A stretch of 64,000 nucleotides of DNA from Chlorokybus atmophyticus. Lineage: Eukaryota; Streptophyta; Chlorokybophyceae; Chlorokybales; Chlorokybaceae. The translations under genes were made by a program, and so were the position numbers. A model generated the notes under the pieces. That model worked only from the letters and a program-made list of their open reading frames with translations, was not told the DNA's origin and ran no database searches. Of the stretch, positions 38,441 to 50,448 are shown piece after piece; the first letter of the stretch is position 1; each line of letters opens with the position of its first letter. The stretch covers positions 69,563 to 133,562 of the forward strand of contig RHPI01001442.1 of the NCBI GenBank assembly GCA_009103225.1, written 5' to 3'.

Positions 38441-38953
38441 ACTCCCATCATCCCCAACTTCGAGGCCACGTTGGCGCGTATCCATTCCAGAGAGGTTCTG
38501 CAGGTTCTGCAACGTTGATATTCGCAATGCCGGGGGGAACATCTTCATAGAAAGATTGTTGAGGGAGCAGTCAGAATACCAACAAGTCAACAAACTCCTC
38601 AAGAAGTGTTCAAGGCGGAGGCAAAAGCAAGCTCGGGCAGATAACAGGGGCAGAGAGCTCGCAATAGACACAGATGCGGGCGATATCATGGCGGGTCATA
38701 TTGCAGCAGAGACCAGAACAATCTGCCATTGGGATGATATCAAAGTTCAGAAGCTGGTATTAACCTCGCTGTCCCTTAATGCAAGTGGGCGCACTGATAT
38801 TAATGTCTTGTATGCGGACAAGTGCAGTTTAACAAGCATCGGTGGTATCCGCCAGGTTCTTGGCACCGCCAAGTTCGACTCTAATTTGAGCGTGGCGCAT
38901 TTGTTCACATGTACTGGCGATGTCAGCATAGATGACCTCCAAGCTTATAACTG
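38441..38953 (+). CDS. unassigned coding exon, possibly repeat-rich/beta-helix or LRR-like
   Basis: Open for about 170 codons and ending at a plausible donor (TGC/GTGCGTG). Readable parts are RFCRFCNVDIRNAGGNIFIE, RLLREQSEYQQVNKLLKKCS, LVLTSLSLNASGRTDINVLY and SIGGIRQVLGTAKFDSNLSV. The minus strand of the same stretch also has a leucine-rich frame (LRISTLQNLQNLSGMDTR), so strand is not settled. I do not recognise a family. It may belong to a plus-strand gene starting near 37350, or be an isolated remnant. Confidence 0.35.
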
Positions 38954-39483
38954 CGTGCGTGTGCGCATAATACGCATGCGTATACACGCACACACGCACG
39001 TCTTTAAACAGACAAAGCTGGAAAGAAGCTCTGGAAAGTGAGATGCAAAGAGGTGATGGTGGTGTGAATGCATCAGCATCATCACAACAAGCTGAGGCGA
39101 AAACATGTTGTGTTGCGCTCGATGCAGCCAGATGATAAGTCGGGCTCTGTGATAAACAAGCGTGTGCACGCACGCACGCATGCGCGCACACAAACACACA
39201 AGCACAAATAGACACGTGTTACATCAGTGGCCCCACATCCCGCAGTTATGTAGAGTAGGCTGCTACCACCCGCCTTGTGCGCGATACTTACTTCAATTGT
39301 TAAACACACTGTGTGGTGAGATGACTTCATTTGCACGTGTGTCATGCATGCCACAATTCTTGCATCGCGGGTTTAATACACTGTCAACAAAGATTGGCAA
39401 GAGTCAATAGATTGTGGGGTCACGCCACCATGTGGGGACAAAGTGCGCCATGCGTGTGGCACGATGAAATGCTTCCCCCTTCG
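38954..39483. other. intergenic, TG/CG-rich
   Basis: Alternating purine-pyrimidine stretches (38960-39000 and 39160-39200) and no coding signal. It should include the 3' UTR of the channel gene. Confidence 0.4.
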
Positions 39484-42400
39484 TCACAACAACTTGGACT
39501 TGTTTCTGTCTTCCGCCTCGCGCTCTTTTCTCCTCCGCTGCGCCTCCTCCACAATCTCACGCAACCTGGCTATCACCCTGTTGGCCCTGCGCAAGACAGA
39601 TGGAAGGCGCTTAGGTGACGTGAGCGAGTTATAGTACATGTATGTGGGTGAACGGGTGCGTGTCAGCGTGCTTGCGACCGTGTGTAGGCCCTTATGCGTG
39701 CGCGTGTGGGAGCGCGCATGCTGTTACCTACGTGCCGACTGTCCAGATACCGCACACATACTACATCTTGTCACTTACTCGTGGAGGTTCATATCGTTGA
39801 CGCGTATCTGCTCGTTGAGCATGCGTATCTCCGCCTGGTGCTTGCGTGCGAGGAAACCCCTCACAACCGCCTGCAGACGGATCGTCGCCGCCGCGTACGC
39901 AGCGTTCAACTTCCGCTCCACGCTCGTGTCCAACGTGGCCCTGTCATCGCACGCAGTGAGAAAGGTGTACACCTAGTCTCTGCGTGCGTGCCTGTGTGTG
40001 TATGACATGTTTGCGTGTGTGCACAAGCTCGCGTGGATGGGCTGGTGCATATGTGTCTTTGCGTGCGCACACACGCATGCATGGGCACACATGCGTAGCT
40101 GCATGCGTGTGCATGTGTGTGTGTCGGACAGCGTGTGTCTCTCTCCTTGCCTGTCAAAGAGGACCGCGTACGTGCGGTTGATGCGTGTGGCGCGTGTGGC
40201 CCGCACGCGCTCCAGCTGCCTCTCCACCTTGTACGCGACTTCCTCGGGGAGATCCAGCAGCGATGTGGAGAGGGAACAGAGAGGTAAAGGTCAAGGATAC
40301 ACAGCAACAACAACATGATGGTGAGCGATTGGTGTGATGGTTGGTGTGTTGGGTTTGGGCAATGTGTTGGGGAGGATATGTTTGGCCGTAGGCGTGGCGG
40401 CAGAGGAGGAGGAGGACGTCGACGAAGAAGACGCCGTTCTTGTGCACGGGCAGCGTGTGAATGAAGCGGATCATCTTGCCACGCGAGCGCTTTACGCTCT
40501 CTGCTCACGACCACGTCATTCAATATCATACGCACATGGGCGCCCACACGTGTGCGTGTGCGTATGACATACCTATCTGCAGAGTTACAAGTGCACGTAG
40601 GCACGCACGCACTGCACACGCACAGTGTACTGCCTTTGCACTCAACCACGGTGCACGCATAGCTTGCCTGGGGGGCCCAAAGGCGGCGGGAGGGCCTTCA
40701 ACAGACTCTCCAATTGGGTCTGTCGATGGGGAGACAACATATGTGTAAGATGATACACAGATGCGTATAATATACAAAGAGGGTTGCATTCACTGGATGA
40801 AGCTTTTAGTTGCATGCGCTTACCGCAGGGATGAAGTTGGTGCCTTTAGGGTCGAACTCTTGCCACACCCTCATGTAACTAGCAGACGGCGGGTTGGTGT
40901 TTGTGAGCATGGGTGGGTGGCATGAGAACAAAATAGACCCAACAAACATACGCACGCACACGTACCTGTCGACGTCTTTGTCTGGCACGCGCACGCGGTC
41001 CATGTCGCTCTTGGTCTCGTCGAAGCTCTCCAGAATGACGGCGATGAACATGTTGAGGAAGATGAACTGGCCCAACACCTGCATGTTGTGATATATGTTT
41101 CAACATCATGTTGTGTTTTGTGTCGGCAGTGACAAGTCCACACGCACGCTGAAGCTGAGGAAGTAGAGTGGCGCGAGCCTCGACCCGCACGAGCGCGTGG
41201 CCTTGCAGTCGCCGTCCGTACGCATGCACGCGTACATCAGCTGATCCCAACTCTCACCAGTCGACATCCTGAAATCGAGAACACGTATATGTGTATGTGC
41301 ATGCTTGTGCATCTGCCCATATGTGTGTATATGTGCGTGTGTACGTGTGCTTACATAGGCGCGCGTACACGCACTCATGTACACACGTGTGGGTGCGTAC
41401 GTGCGTGAGCATGCGAGTAGTTGTGTGCGTGTCTCGGCATATGTCAGTTGGTGCGTGTGCGTGTGTCTGAGACCTGAAGAGCGTGAGTATGGCGATGCCA
41501 AAGTTCTTGAAGTTTGCGTGTCTGTCTAGCGGGTCGTTGAATCCCACGCGTCCGAAAAACGCCACGCCCATGACCGCGTACACGAAGAACAGCACGAAGA
41601 GGAGGATCGCCACGTTGAACATCGACGGGAACGCCTTGCTGCGTGCGAGTGAGTGAGTGAGAGAGTGAGCGAATGAGGATGAGACCCAACATGCGGTGCG
41701 ATGTGTGCGTACGCGAGGGTGAGGAGGAGGACTTTGAGGTGGTGGAAGTAAGAGACCACGCGGACTAAGCGGGCCACGCGAGCCACGCGGAGCACGTTGG
41801 CGCCGCCTTGCAAACCCAGAGCGATGCCTGTAAGGAGACAATGAAGGTCACACCGTATGCCAACATGTTGGGTGTGCCCTGTGTGACATGTGTGCCACAT
41901 GCGCAGTGGCGTGTGGAAGCAGGTGAGCGTATGTGTGAAGTGCGTCGCATGCGAGTGTTTGCTTGCGTACCAGCGCCTCTGTGACATGCGTAAGCTTGCG
42001 CATGCACTTGTGTGCATATGCGTGTGGGTGTATGCGCATCCCCCCACCCACCCATGATCGAGATGGTCACCAGGAAGAAGTCATACACCCTCCACCCGCT
42101 CGCAAAGAACCTCGCGGGTCCCAGCGCCACGACCTTCACGACCAGTTCCACCGCGAAGGCCACCGTGAAGAACGTGTCCGCCCCGTCCAGGAACCTCCTG
42201 TACTTCTCGGGCTCGTGCATCCCGCGCGTGCACATCAGCGCGGCATTGACGAGGATGAGGGAGATGGTGAAGCCTTTGAACAGGCGGGACATGGCGACGT
42301 CGAAGAGGAAGGCGCGGAAGGGGGAGCGAGGACGCTGGCGTTTCGGGCGGGCGGATTTCTTGAAGAGCTGGTGCTGGACGTGTGTTGGGAGAGGAGAGGT

Positions 42401-45400
42401 TAAGGAGGAGACACACACGCACGCACGCACGCACGCACGTACACATGCATGTGTGCACGCGTGTGTTGTAGGCATGCAATATACGTTTGTGCGCGAGTGC
42501 GCGTGTGTGCGGTTGTATGCATGTGCAAGTGCGGGTCTGTGCGTGCGTGCGTGCATGCACGTGAGCAAGCGCAAGTGTGTGATACACACAATGCACAGCG
42601 CAGGCCAGTCAACCACACACGCACATGCTCGCACGCGCACGTGTTATGTATACGCAGACACGCAAGCATGTGTGTGTGCGCGCGTGTGCGTGTTATAGTA
42701 GTACGCGTGTGCGATGCACTTGTGTTGTTGGTTTGGATATCAAGCCACTGCTTCTGTCTGGCCGTGAGGAACACCGACGCGATGGACGTCTGCGCCTTGA
42801 GCGTCACGAACGAGTCGACCATGATGCCGATGAACATGTTGAAGAGGAGCAGGTTGGACACCAGCATGAACACGATGAAGAAGAGGGCCATGGAGGGGTT
42901 GGCGCCTTGGACGCAGTTGTCCGTGTTCTGGTTGGGACACAAACACACATACACACACGCAGAGTCAGTCAGTCGCTGATGTGTGAGTCGACAGTGGTAG
43001 TCAAGTCAAGACGTCTTGTTGGAAGGCAGCATCAGTGTTGGATGGTCTTACGCTGTTCTTCTGGCTGCAGTCGATGCCAAAGTACATCACCTGCCACAAC
43101 CAACCAACAACAGTGTTGAGTCAATGTGTGCATGTCTAAGCGCATGTGTGTATGTGGGTGTGCACACGCGCGTGCGCGTGTGCGTGCATGCGCGCGCGTG
43201 TGTATGTGTACGTGCGTGCGTGCGTGCGCATGTGAATATGTGCATGTGTAGCATGATGTAGGTATCTCTGTTCTGTCTCCTACCAGTTCCCAGTTCTCCT
43301 GCGTCGTCATCGAGAACAAGCTCACGATGCTCCTCAGTATGTTATCGAAGTTTGGATCCGCCCGCGTCCACGTGTACCCCGCGGCCAGACACGCGTCCTT
43401 GTTGGGGATCGCCTCGCCGCCGTACAACGGAGCTGCGGGATCGCTTGAAGCGTCGCAGTAGTAGAAGGAACCTGTGTGTGTGTGTATGTGGGTGGGTGGA
43501 TGTGGGAGTGGGTGTGGGTGTGGTGTATACAGAGAACATGTGTGCGCATGTGTGCTTATGGAGCATGTGGGTGTGTGCATGAGCGCGTGTATGTGTGATA
43601 CACACACTACATATGCATGCATGTGCTTGTCCAGAATGCTGTGCATGTGCGTGTGCGTGTTCGTGTGTTTGATAGAAGCTTTCTGACTGACCCAAGAACA
43701 GTTGCATGCCGATGATGCTGTAGGCTATCCAGAAGATGGTCGTCATGAAGACGAGGTTGGCGGCCGCGGGGAACGAGAGCACCAAGGCTTCAATCACCAC
43801 CTGCATGAGAGACACACATTCGTATGTGTGCTGTGATACAAGGACTGCACTGCTTAGACCAAGCCATGCGCTTGAGTGCATGTCTGCGTGTGATGTGTTT
43901 GTACGTGTGCATGTGCATATGTGCGCGAGTGTCTGCATGTAGTTACTTATGTGCATACGCAGAATTGTGGGTATATGCGCATGCGCGTGCGCGTGTGCCT
44001 GTGAGTGTGAGTGTGAGTGTGCCTGTGCATGTATGCATGTGCATAGTGCGAGTGATGGACAGACATTGTGTGTAAGAGCGTGCACACGCATGCATGTGTT
44101 GGCACGTGTATATGTGTCTTGCCTTTGCTTCAGAGAATCTTGGTATGAGTCTCAGCGGCCTGAACACTCTTACGACCCTCAGCGCGGACAGACCCGGCAC
44201 CCCTCGTATGTGGTCGAGGATGAGACCGATGAGCGACACCAGCACGATGACCATGTCCATCACGTTCCACGCGTCGCGACGGTAGTTGGTGAAACCGAAC
44301 GCGAGCATCTTGACGCACATCTCGACGAAGAAGATGGAGACGAAGAGGAAGTCGAAGATACCCAACAACTGGGCACACACGCACGCAGACACACAAGGGC
44401 ATTACAGCAAGAAGTAGAGGAGCAGCAGCAGCAGCAGCAACAACGACGATGACGACGACGACGACAACCAGCACAACCAGAACACCAACACAACCATCAC
44501 CAGCCATCCACGCACAGACAATGACACCACCACCACCACCAATACCATAATAAAGCATCACCGACACACCCGTACCACCAACAAAACCATAACAACTTGA
44601 ACGACACCCTCCCCGCACTCACTGTGTGTAGTTTGGAGGCGCTGTCCTGTACGGTCGGGCTGTCGACCGCGAGCAGTATCGACGACGCAACCACCATGGT
44701 GATGATGAACGACTCGAACACGCTGGACTTGACCACAACACAAAGCCTCAACCTGAACCCTGTCAGCCAACGCCTGTCCACACCATCACCGGACCCACTC
44801 TCCTCTCCGCGATGGTGATCATGTTGTGACGGTTGTTCTCCCTGTTGTGCTGGATGTGGTTGTGGTTGTGATTGTGATTGTTGTGGCGGATGGGTTCCGG
44901 CGGTCCCTCCGTCGGTTGGCACAGCGGCGTCTGCTTTGCTGCTCCTTCTGCTTGTCGTGTTGCTGTCGGTGTTGAGGTCCAACTTGGTGTGGCTCTTGGC
45001 CTCCGCCACCACTTGGTCCCACGCAGGCAGCTGGACATCAGCCTCCTGTGGTGTCAACACAACAACATGAGTAACTGTGACTGCGTGTGGGTGCGCGTGT
45101 GCATACATGCATTGGGATACAACAACGACACGTTGTTGTCGTGTCCTCACCGCGCTGGAGGCCAGCTGCGCTATGTTGTGTACGGCGAGCTCGCTCGTGG
45201 CTTGCGCCAGCCCCTGCAGATGCTTCAGCGCGTGCGGGTCCTAAACAAGAATGCAGTGACTGAGTGAGTGAGTGAGTGAGATACATCAATTCCACGCACA
45301 CACACTTACCTTCTGTTCCGCTGCGAGCGCCGCCACCGCCCGTTGCAAGTCCCTCTCCAGCCTCGCGTCCACGCTCCCGAACGACGAGACGCTCCGGCTG

Positions 45401-46482
45401 TCGTCGTCGTCGCTGGCGTCGTTGTCGGGGTCGTCCTCTTCTTGGGAGGCGAAGGAGGCGAGGAGCATAGCGAGGAAGACGTTCACGGTGAAATCTGCGG
45501 GGGAGGAGTGTGGGTGGGTGGGTGGGTGGGTGCGTGCGTGTTGGGATAAAGTGTTGTGTCATCCCCACGTACATGCGCCGATGAGCACCGCCAGTATCCA
45601 GTATATGACCGACTTGGTCCCCGCGAAGTGCATCCCGTCGAACATCAGCGAGTCCCAGTTGTCACCCGTAAACACCTGATGACACACACGCCCCATCATC
45701 ACCCACCCACCACCACCAGCACCACCACCACAACAACAACATCAACAGCTTGCCTGGAAGACAGTGAGCATGGCTGAGCCGAAGTTGTTGAACGAGTTGC
45801 GCGGGCTCATGGCGGCGGAGAAGTCGTACATGCCGCCGAAGATCTGCATGCCGGAGAGGCTGAATATCACCACCATAAGAAACTGCCCACACACGCACGA
45901 AGTTAGTTTGGGTTGTGATGTTGGGTGTTGAGTGTTGAGTTGTGGGTGTGATGGTGGTTGTATTCACCAGGAAGAACATGAACTCCGCCAGGCCCTTGAG
46001 CATGTCGGCCACGAGGGCGAAGAACTTGCGAAGACGCCTCCAAGACCTGGGAGACATGCGTGTGCGTGTGCGTACATGTGTGCATGGTCGTCTGCAAGTG
46101 TGTGATTGCGCATGCGTGTGTGCTTATGTGCCTGTGTGTTCACCTGACCACTTTGAGTATTCTGAGTATGCGGAACACCCTCAGCGCCGTGAACGATCTG
46201 CCAAAGTTGATGAATTGAAGGGCGCTGCTCGCCACCACGATCGCATCAAACAGGTTCCATCTACACGGCTTCGTCCAGTTAGTGCTGATACTCGACCAGT
46301 GCAGTTGTGAGATGAAAGCACAACACTTTGAGAAAACAACACAACACAACACAACTCACTTGTCGGCCCACCAGCGCTTGAAGCCGAGGACGGTCAGGCG
46401 CACGAGGGCCTCGATGGCGAAGAACACCAGGAAAGCGTTGTTGAACATGTCTGAACAAAGATAGCAATGTTTGCGTTGATAC

Positions 46483-46519
<37 letters not shown>

Positions 46520-46758
46520 CACATCTCCCCTCCTTACTTAGTACATGCGCGTATCGCGTGCTCATCCCGTCGTACGCGACCGCCAGCACGAGCGTGTTGA
46601 TCCCGATGACGACCGTCACGACCGTCTCGGCGCGGGGACTGATTACGTACGGCTCGGCGCGGCGCTGGAAACGCCGATACAAACTCGAACCCATGTCCAC
46701 CAAACTGGTAGATTGGACACAGTAACAGTACTCAGCATGATGTTGCCTCTGGAGCATG

Positions 46759-46793
<35 letters not shown>

Positions 46794-47088
46794 CTTACCT
46801 GTTGACTCTCAGCAGCTGCGGTCCCGCGTGCTTGTGGTCGCTCGTGTGCGGTCCGTACAGGAACGTCTTGATGGTGCGGAAGTAGTCCCGCAGCCGCGGG
46901 AACTCCCACTCGAAGAGGCGGCCGGCCTGGGAGGCGCGGGAGGCGGCGTCGGCGGCAAGGAGTCTCTTCTGCTCCAGCAACTGGGGAGAGGAGAAGAGTG
47001 AGCCAGTTGTCGTGAATTGTGTTGGGTGTTGGTTGTGGATGTGTGGGTGGGTAGGTGGATGGGCGCGATGTGTGTGCGCGAGCGTGCA

Positions 47089-47119
<31 letters not shown>

Positions 47120-47892
47120 GCATGTTTGCATGCGCGCGTGCGCACGCAAGCATCACACAAGGAGACATGCACGATCGCGCACAAACACACATGCGTGCAC
47201 ACAAGTGCATGTCGCCTTGTGTGCATGCCCTCAAGTGCGCGTTCATGCATGTGCGCGCGTGCGCGTTCATGCATGTGCGCGCGCGCGCGTGTCTGCGGGC
47301 TTGTGCGTGTGTGTATGGGTGTCTCTTTATGTCTTACTGAGCGGGTAAACACTTCTGTCATGACTGCCGTGACGAGGTTGAGCACGACAAACGCCCCGAA
47401 GAACACCACGATGACGAAGTAGATCGCCGCCCAGCCCACCGTTGCATCTTGAGCCTGAGCATTGATGCTGTGTGTCAACACACACGCACATCCACACGCG
47501 CGCACGCGCATGCACACAGCCTACCTTATACATCAAGTCGGTCCACCCGGACAGCGTTACAAGCTGGAATATGACCAGAAACGCCGAGAGCAGGTTGTCA
47601 AAGTTGGTGATACCTGCAATACGACCACACGTCACCACCACCAACACTCCCTCGTCATCCCAACGTAACGTGCGTGCATCCATGACGCGTCTTACCAAAG
47701 TTGGGGTTGTCGAACCCGCGCACGCATGAGACCGTCTCGTTGCTGCTGTCGACGGGGCCGGTCGGGCACGTGTAGCCGCCCCACACGGTGAGGTTCACAC
47801 GCGTGCAGAGCTGGGGTTGGTACGGGAGATAAAAGGTGAGATACACACCGAGACGAAGAAGTTGCAAGGAGCTGCACACATATCCACACATG

Positions 47893-47924
<32 letters not shown>

Positions 47925-50448
47925 TAGTGCTCACCTGGCCCGAGTCATCATACGCCGTGCCATTTGCTGTTTCGGGTGAAAAAGTCAACAAGACGCAAGA
48001 TGTACTAAAATCAATGCACACACAACAAACAAAGTATATATACAGCTTACCAAAGGCGCACTGTTGGCCGTAAGTGCCAGAGAACAGCTGCAGAGCATTG
48101 GCATAGCGTTAGCACGTTAAGCATCTCGACTGAAGCGAGCATGCAACCCACACAACATAACAACATTGTGCTGTGTGGACTCTCACTCTCTCACCTGCAC
48201 GCCGACCACGCCGAAGATGACGAACACGAAAAACGCCAGCACGAACACGTGCAGCACCTCCTTGGCCGCAAGGATGGCGTTGTGCACCATCAGCTTGATG
48301 CCTGGCCAAGGAAAAATCGTGTAGTGAGAAAGGTGGATGAGTAACCAGAGACACGCACACGCACAGGCACAGGCACGCATGTGTGGGTATGTGTACCCGG
48401 GAAGGCTGTGAGTGCCCTGAGCGTGCGCAGTATGCGGAAGATACGGATCGCCGAGGACGTGGAGTTGCGCCGCACCGCCGTGAACGCGATCACCAACCAC
48501 CTTCACATGGACAACATTGACATTGATGTGTGTGTGCGTGCGGGTAGGTGGGGGTGGGGGTGGGGGTGTACCCTGTGATGACGACGATGGTGTCGAGTAT
48601 GTGCCATCGGTTGGCCACGTACGTGCGGGGTCCCAGTGCCAGCAGCTTCAGGGCCATCTCGCCCGTGTAGATGACAGTGAAGAACAACTCTGAACACACA
48701 CACACAACACGTGTCATCGCGTGAGTCAGTGAGTGAGAGTGAGTGAGTTGGTTGAGTTAGTTGACTGTGTGTGTGCGCGCGTGCGGGCGCAGATGGCCGT
48801 GTCTGCAAGTGCGCATGCGTGTGGGCGGGCGTGTGTGCGCGTGTGCGTGCGTGTGTGCGTGTGTGTGTGTGTGCCTCAAGCATTGACCTGCCCAGCGCAG
48901 GAGCTGGTTTCGAAAGGAGGTCTCGGGTTGCGTGGGGGCGTACATAGCGAGAAACACACAGTTCAACTGTGTTCCACACAAATGAGCAAACACGCAGAGT
49001 ACAAGTCAGCAACTACAAGTCTTCAAGGCTCCTAGAAAGCTCACTTCTCACATGTGCAGAGAGAAGAGATACTCTCTCTCAGCCACTCACCGTGACAGAG
49101 ACTGCGATGAAGAACATGAAGCGCCTGCAACAGAATACGGTTGTGTGTTTGTACGCATGCGTGTGGGTGAGAGCGTGGGCATGTGTGTGCATGAGTATAT
49201 GTATCAGCATGTGCATGCGTGCGCCACACTGCACGTGCATGAGGTGCTTGTGCATATGCATATGATTTGTGGGCCAAGCCAAGCGCAAGTAAAATGTGTG
49301 CATGCAGGCGTCCGCGCAGACACTCACTTCCTCAGAACCATGTTTATAGGGAATCGCCTCAGCACGTGATCGCGAGGCAGCCCGAACGCGTATTCGGGAG
49401 GCACATCTTCAAACCCCTGTTGTTGTTGTTGTTGTTGTCGAGTGAAGTCACCAACAACATGACACAACCTAACACAAGGTTGCGTTGAGCGTCTCTCACC
49501 AGCTTGCGTGCAACAGTGTTGGGACTTGCGGCTGCCGCCGGGCACGTGCGCCCTTCTCCCCACTCAGCTGCACCGACACAACAACAACAACAACAATGTG
49601 AGAACTCCGACCTCACACACAACCGAACAATGTGCTGACTCTCAAGAGAACCAACACTCTCGCTGTTCTCTCTCTCTCACACTCATTGCGGTCGTTAAGG
49701 TGTATACTCGCAGCCGCCCCCAACACCATCTCCCACTTCTGAGTCAATGGCACACCAGGCTGAGGCTGCGGCTGCTCCCTGCACACACAAGAACACATGT
49801 CCACCACCACCAACAACAACAACAACAACATGCTCCGTGTTCTTGCTTACATCTTATCATTCTCGCTCTGCTTCAAGTCGGGCGGCTCAGACTGGGCAGT
49901 CTCCACCACACCATCCTGTTGTTGTTGTTGCTGCTGACTCCTCTCCTCACTCTCACTCTCCTTCTCCTTCTCCTTGTTGTTTGGAAAGCTACCCTCCTCC
50001 TCCTCGTCTTCATTGATAGCGTGCATGGCCATGTGTCCCACAGTCATGCTGACGTTGGCACTGGCCGCCCCGGACGTGCCCGCCGTGCTCGGATCAACCT
50101 CCCCGCCGTCGTCGCTGTCGTCCATCAGCAGTTTCTGCGAAGTGGGGAAGTAAGGTGTGCTATGGAATGGTGTATGTGCATGCATGTGTGCGTGTGGTCC
50201 CATGGATCCAAACGCACACACTTTCCAGCGTGAGTGTGTGTGTACGCGCTGGGACTTGCACCGACCCATTTATTCGGCAAGCCTGTGACTTGATTGTTCA
50301 TCCCACTTCAAATTCAAGACTCTGAGAACAATCGCATGCACAAATGCTATGCGTGAGTCTCCACCTTTTTGCGCTTGCGCTCCAGCCGTTGCAGCTTGTG
50401 CTTGATCCTGGCCATCTCCCGCAGGATCATCTGGTTGCTGCTCGTCAT
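39484..50448 (-). CDS. four-domain voltage-gated cation channel (Cav/Nav-like alpha subunit)
   Basis: Forty-one exons with consistent phases, about 1746 residues from ATG 50448 to TGA 39484. N-terminus: acidic, Gln-rich. Domain I: S1 49124-48888, S2-S3 48689-48572, S4 48500-48397 (AIRIFRILRTLRAL), S5 48301-48195, pore 47613-47525, S6 47454-47338. Domain II: 46704-46538, 46450-46360, S3-S4 46260-46144 (LRVFRILRILKVVR), S5 46046-45754, pore 45675-45573, S6 45494-45310. Domain III: S1 in 45045-44623, S2-S4 44368-44123 (LRVVRVFRPLRLIPR), S5 43800-43692, pore 43471-43052, S6 42927-42741. Domain IV: S1-S3 42381-42052, S4 41827-41713 (VLRVARVARLVRVV), S5 41638-41474, pore 41268-41148, S6 41078-40966. 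The C-terminus has an EF-like WQEFDPKGTNFIPA, LPPPLG and an IQ motif (IRLQAVVRGFLARKH). Pore sequences: TLSGW, TGDNW, TQENW, TGESW. Likely plasma or flagellar membrane Ca2+/Na+ conductance. Start codon uncertain. Confidence 0.93.
40265..40379 (-). other. putative U12-type AT-AC intron in the channel gene
   Basis: On the coding strand the intron starts ATATCCTC (U12 5' site consensus ATATCCTT) and ends CTCCAC. TCCTTGAC at 40297-40290 matches the U12 branch site. No GT-AG alternative gives an open junction. The AT-AC splice joins HAYGQT to SLLDLPEEVAYK in frame. The branch-to-acceptor distance is about 26 bases, longer than usual. Confidence 0.72.
42382..42740 (-). other. putative U12-type AT-AC intron in the domain III-IV linker of the channel
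   Basis: The intron begins ATATCCAA after CAGTGGCTTG and ends CCCAACAC. An exact U12 branch consensus TCCTTAAC lies at 42406-42399, about 18 bases before the end. The splice joins KQWLD to VQHQLFKKSARPK in frame, which continues directly into domain IV S1. A GT-AG alternative using the downstream CCAG acceptor has no matching donor. Confidence 0.85.
46484..46516. repeat. (AC)n microsatellite in channel intron
   Basis: Uninterrupted AC dinucleotide run of about 16 units. Related runs in other introns of the gene are at 46761-46790 and 47091-47118. Confidence 0.95.
46761..46790. repeat. (AC)15 microsatellite in channel intron
   Basis: Thirty bases of pure AC repeat a few bases from the donor of exon 46980-46799. 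Confidence 0.95.

Noticed and set aside
39970-49600. Many 60-290-residue ORFs rich in Cys/Val/Arg or His/Thr along the channel locus
   Set aside because: They run through introns and translate alternating TG/CA repeats; they are shadows of the minus-strand channel exons and their introns.
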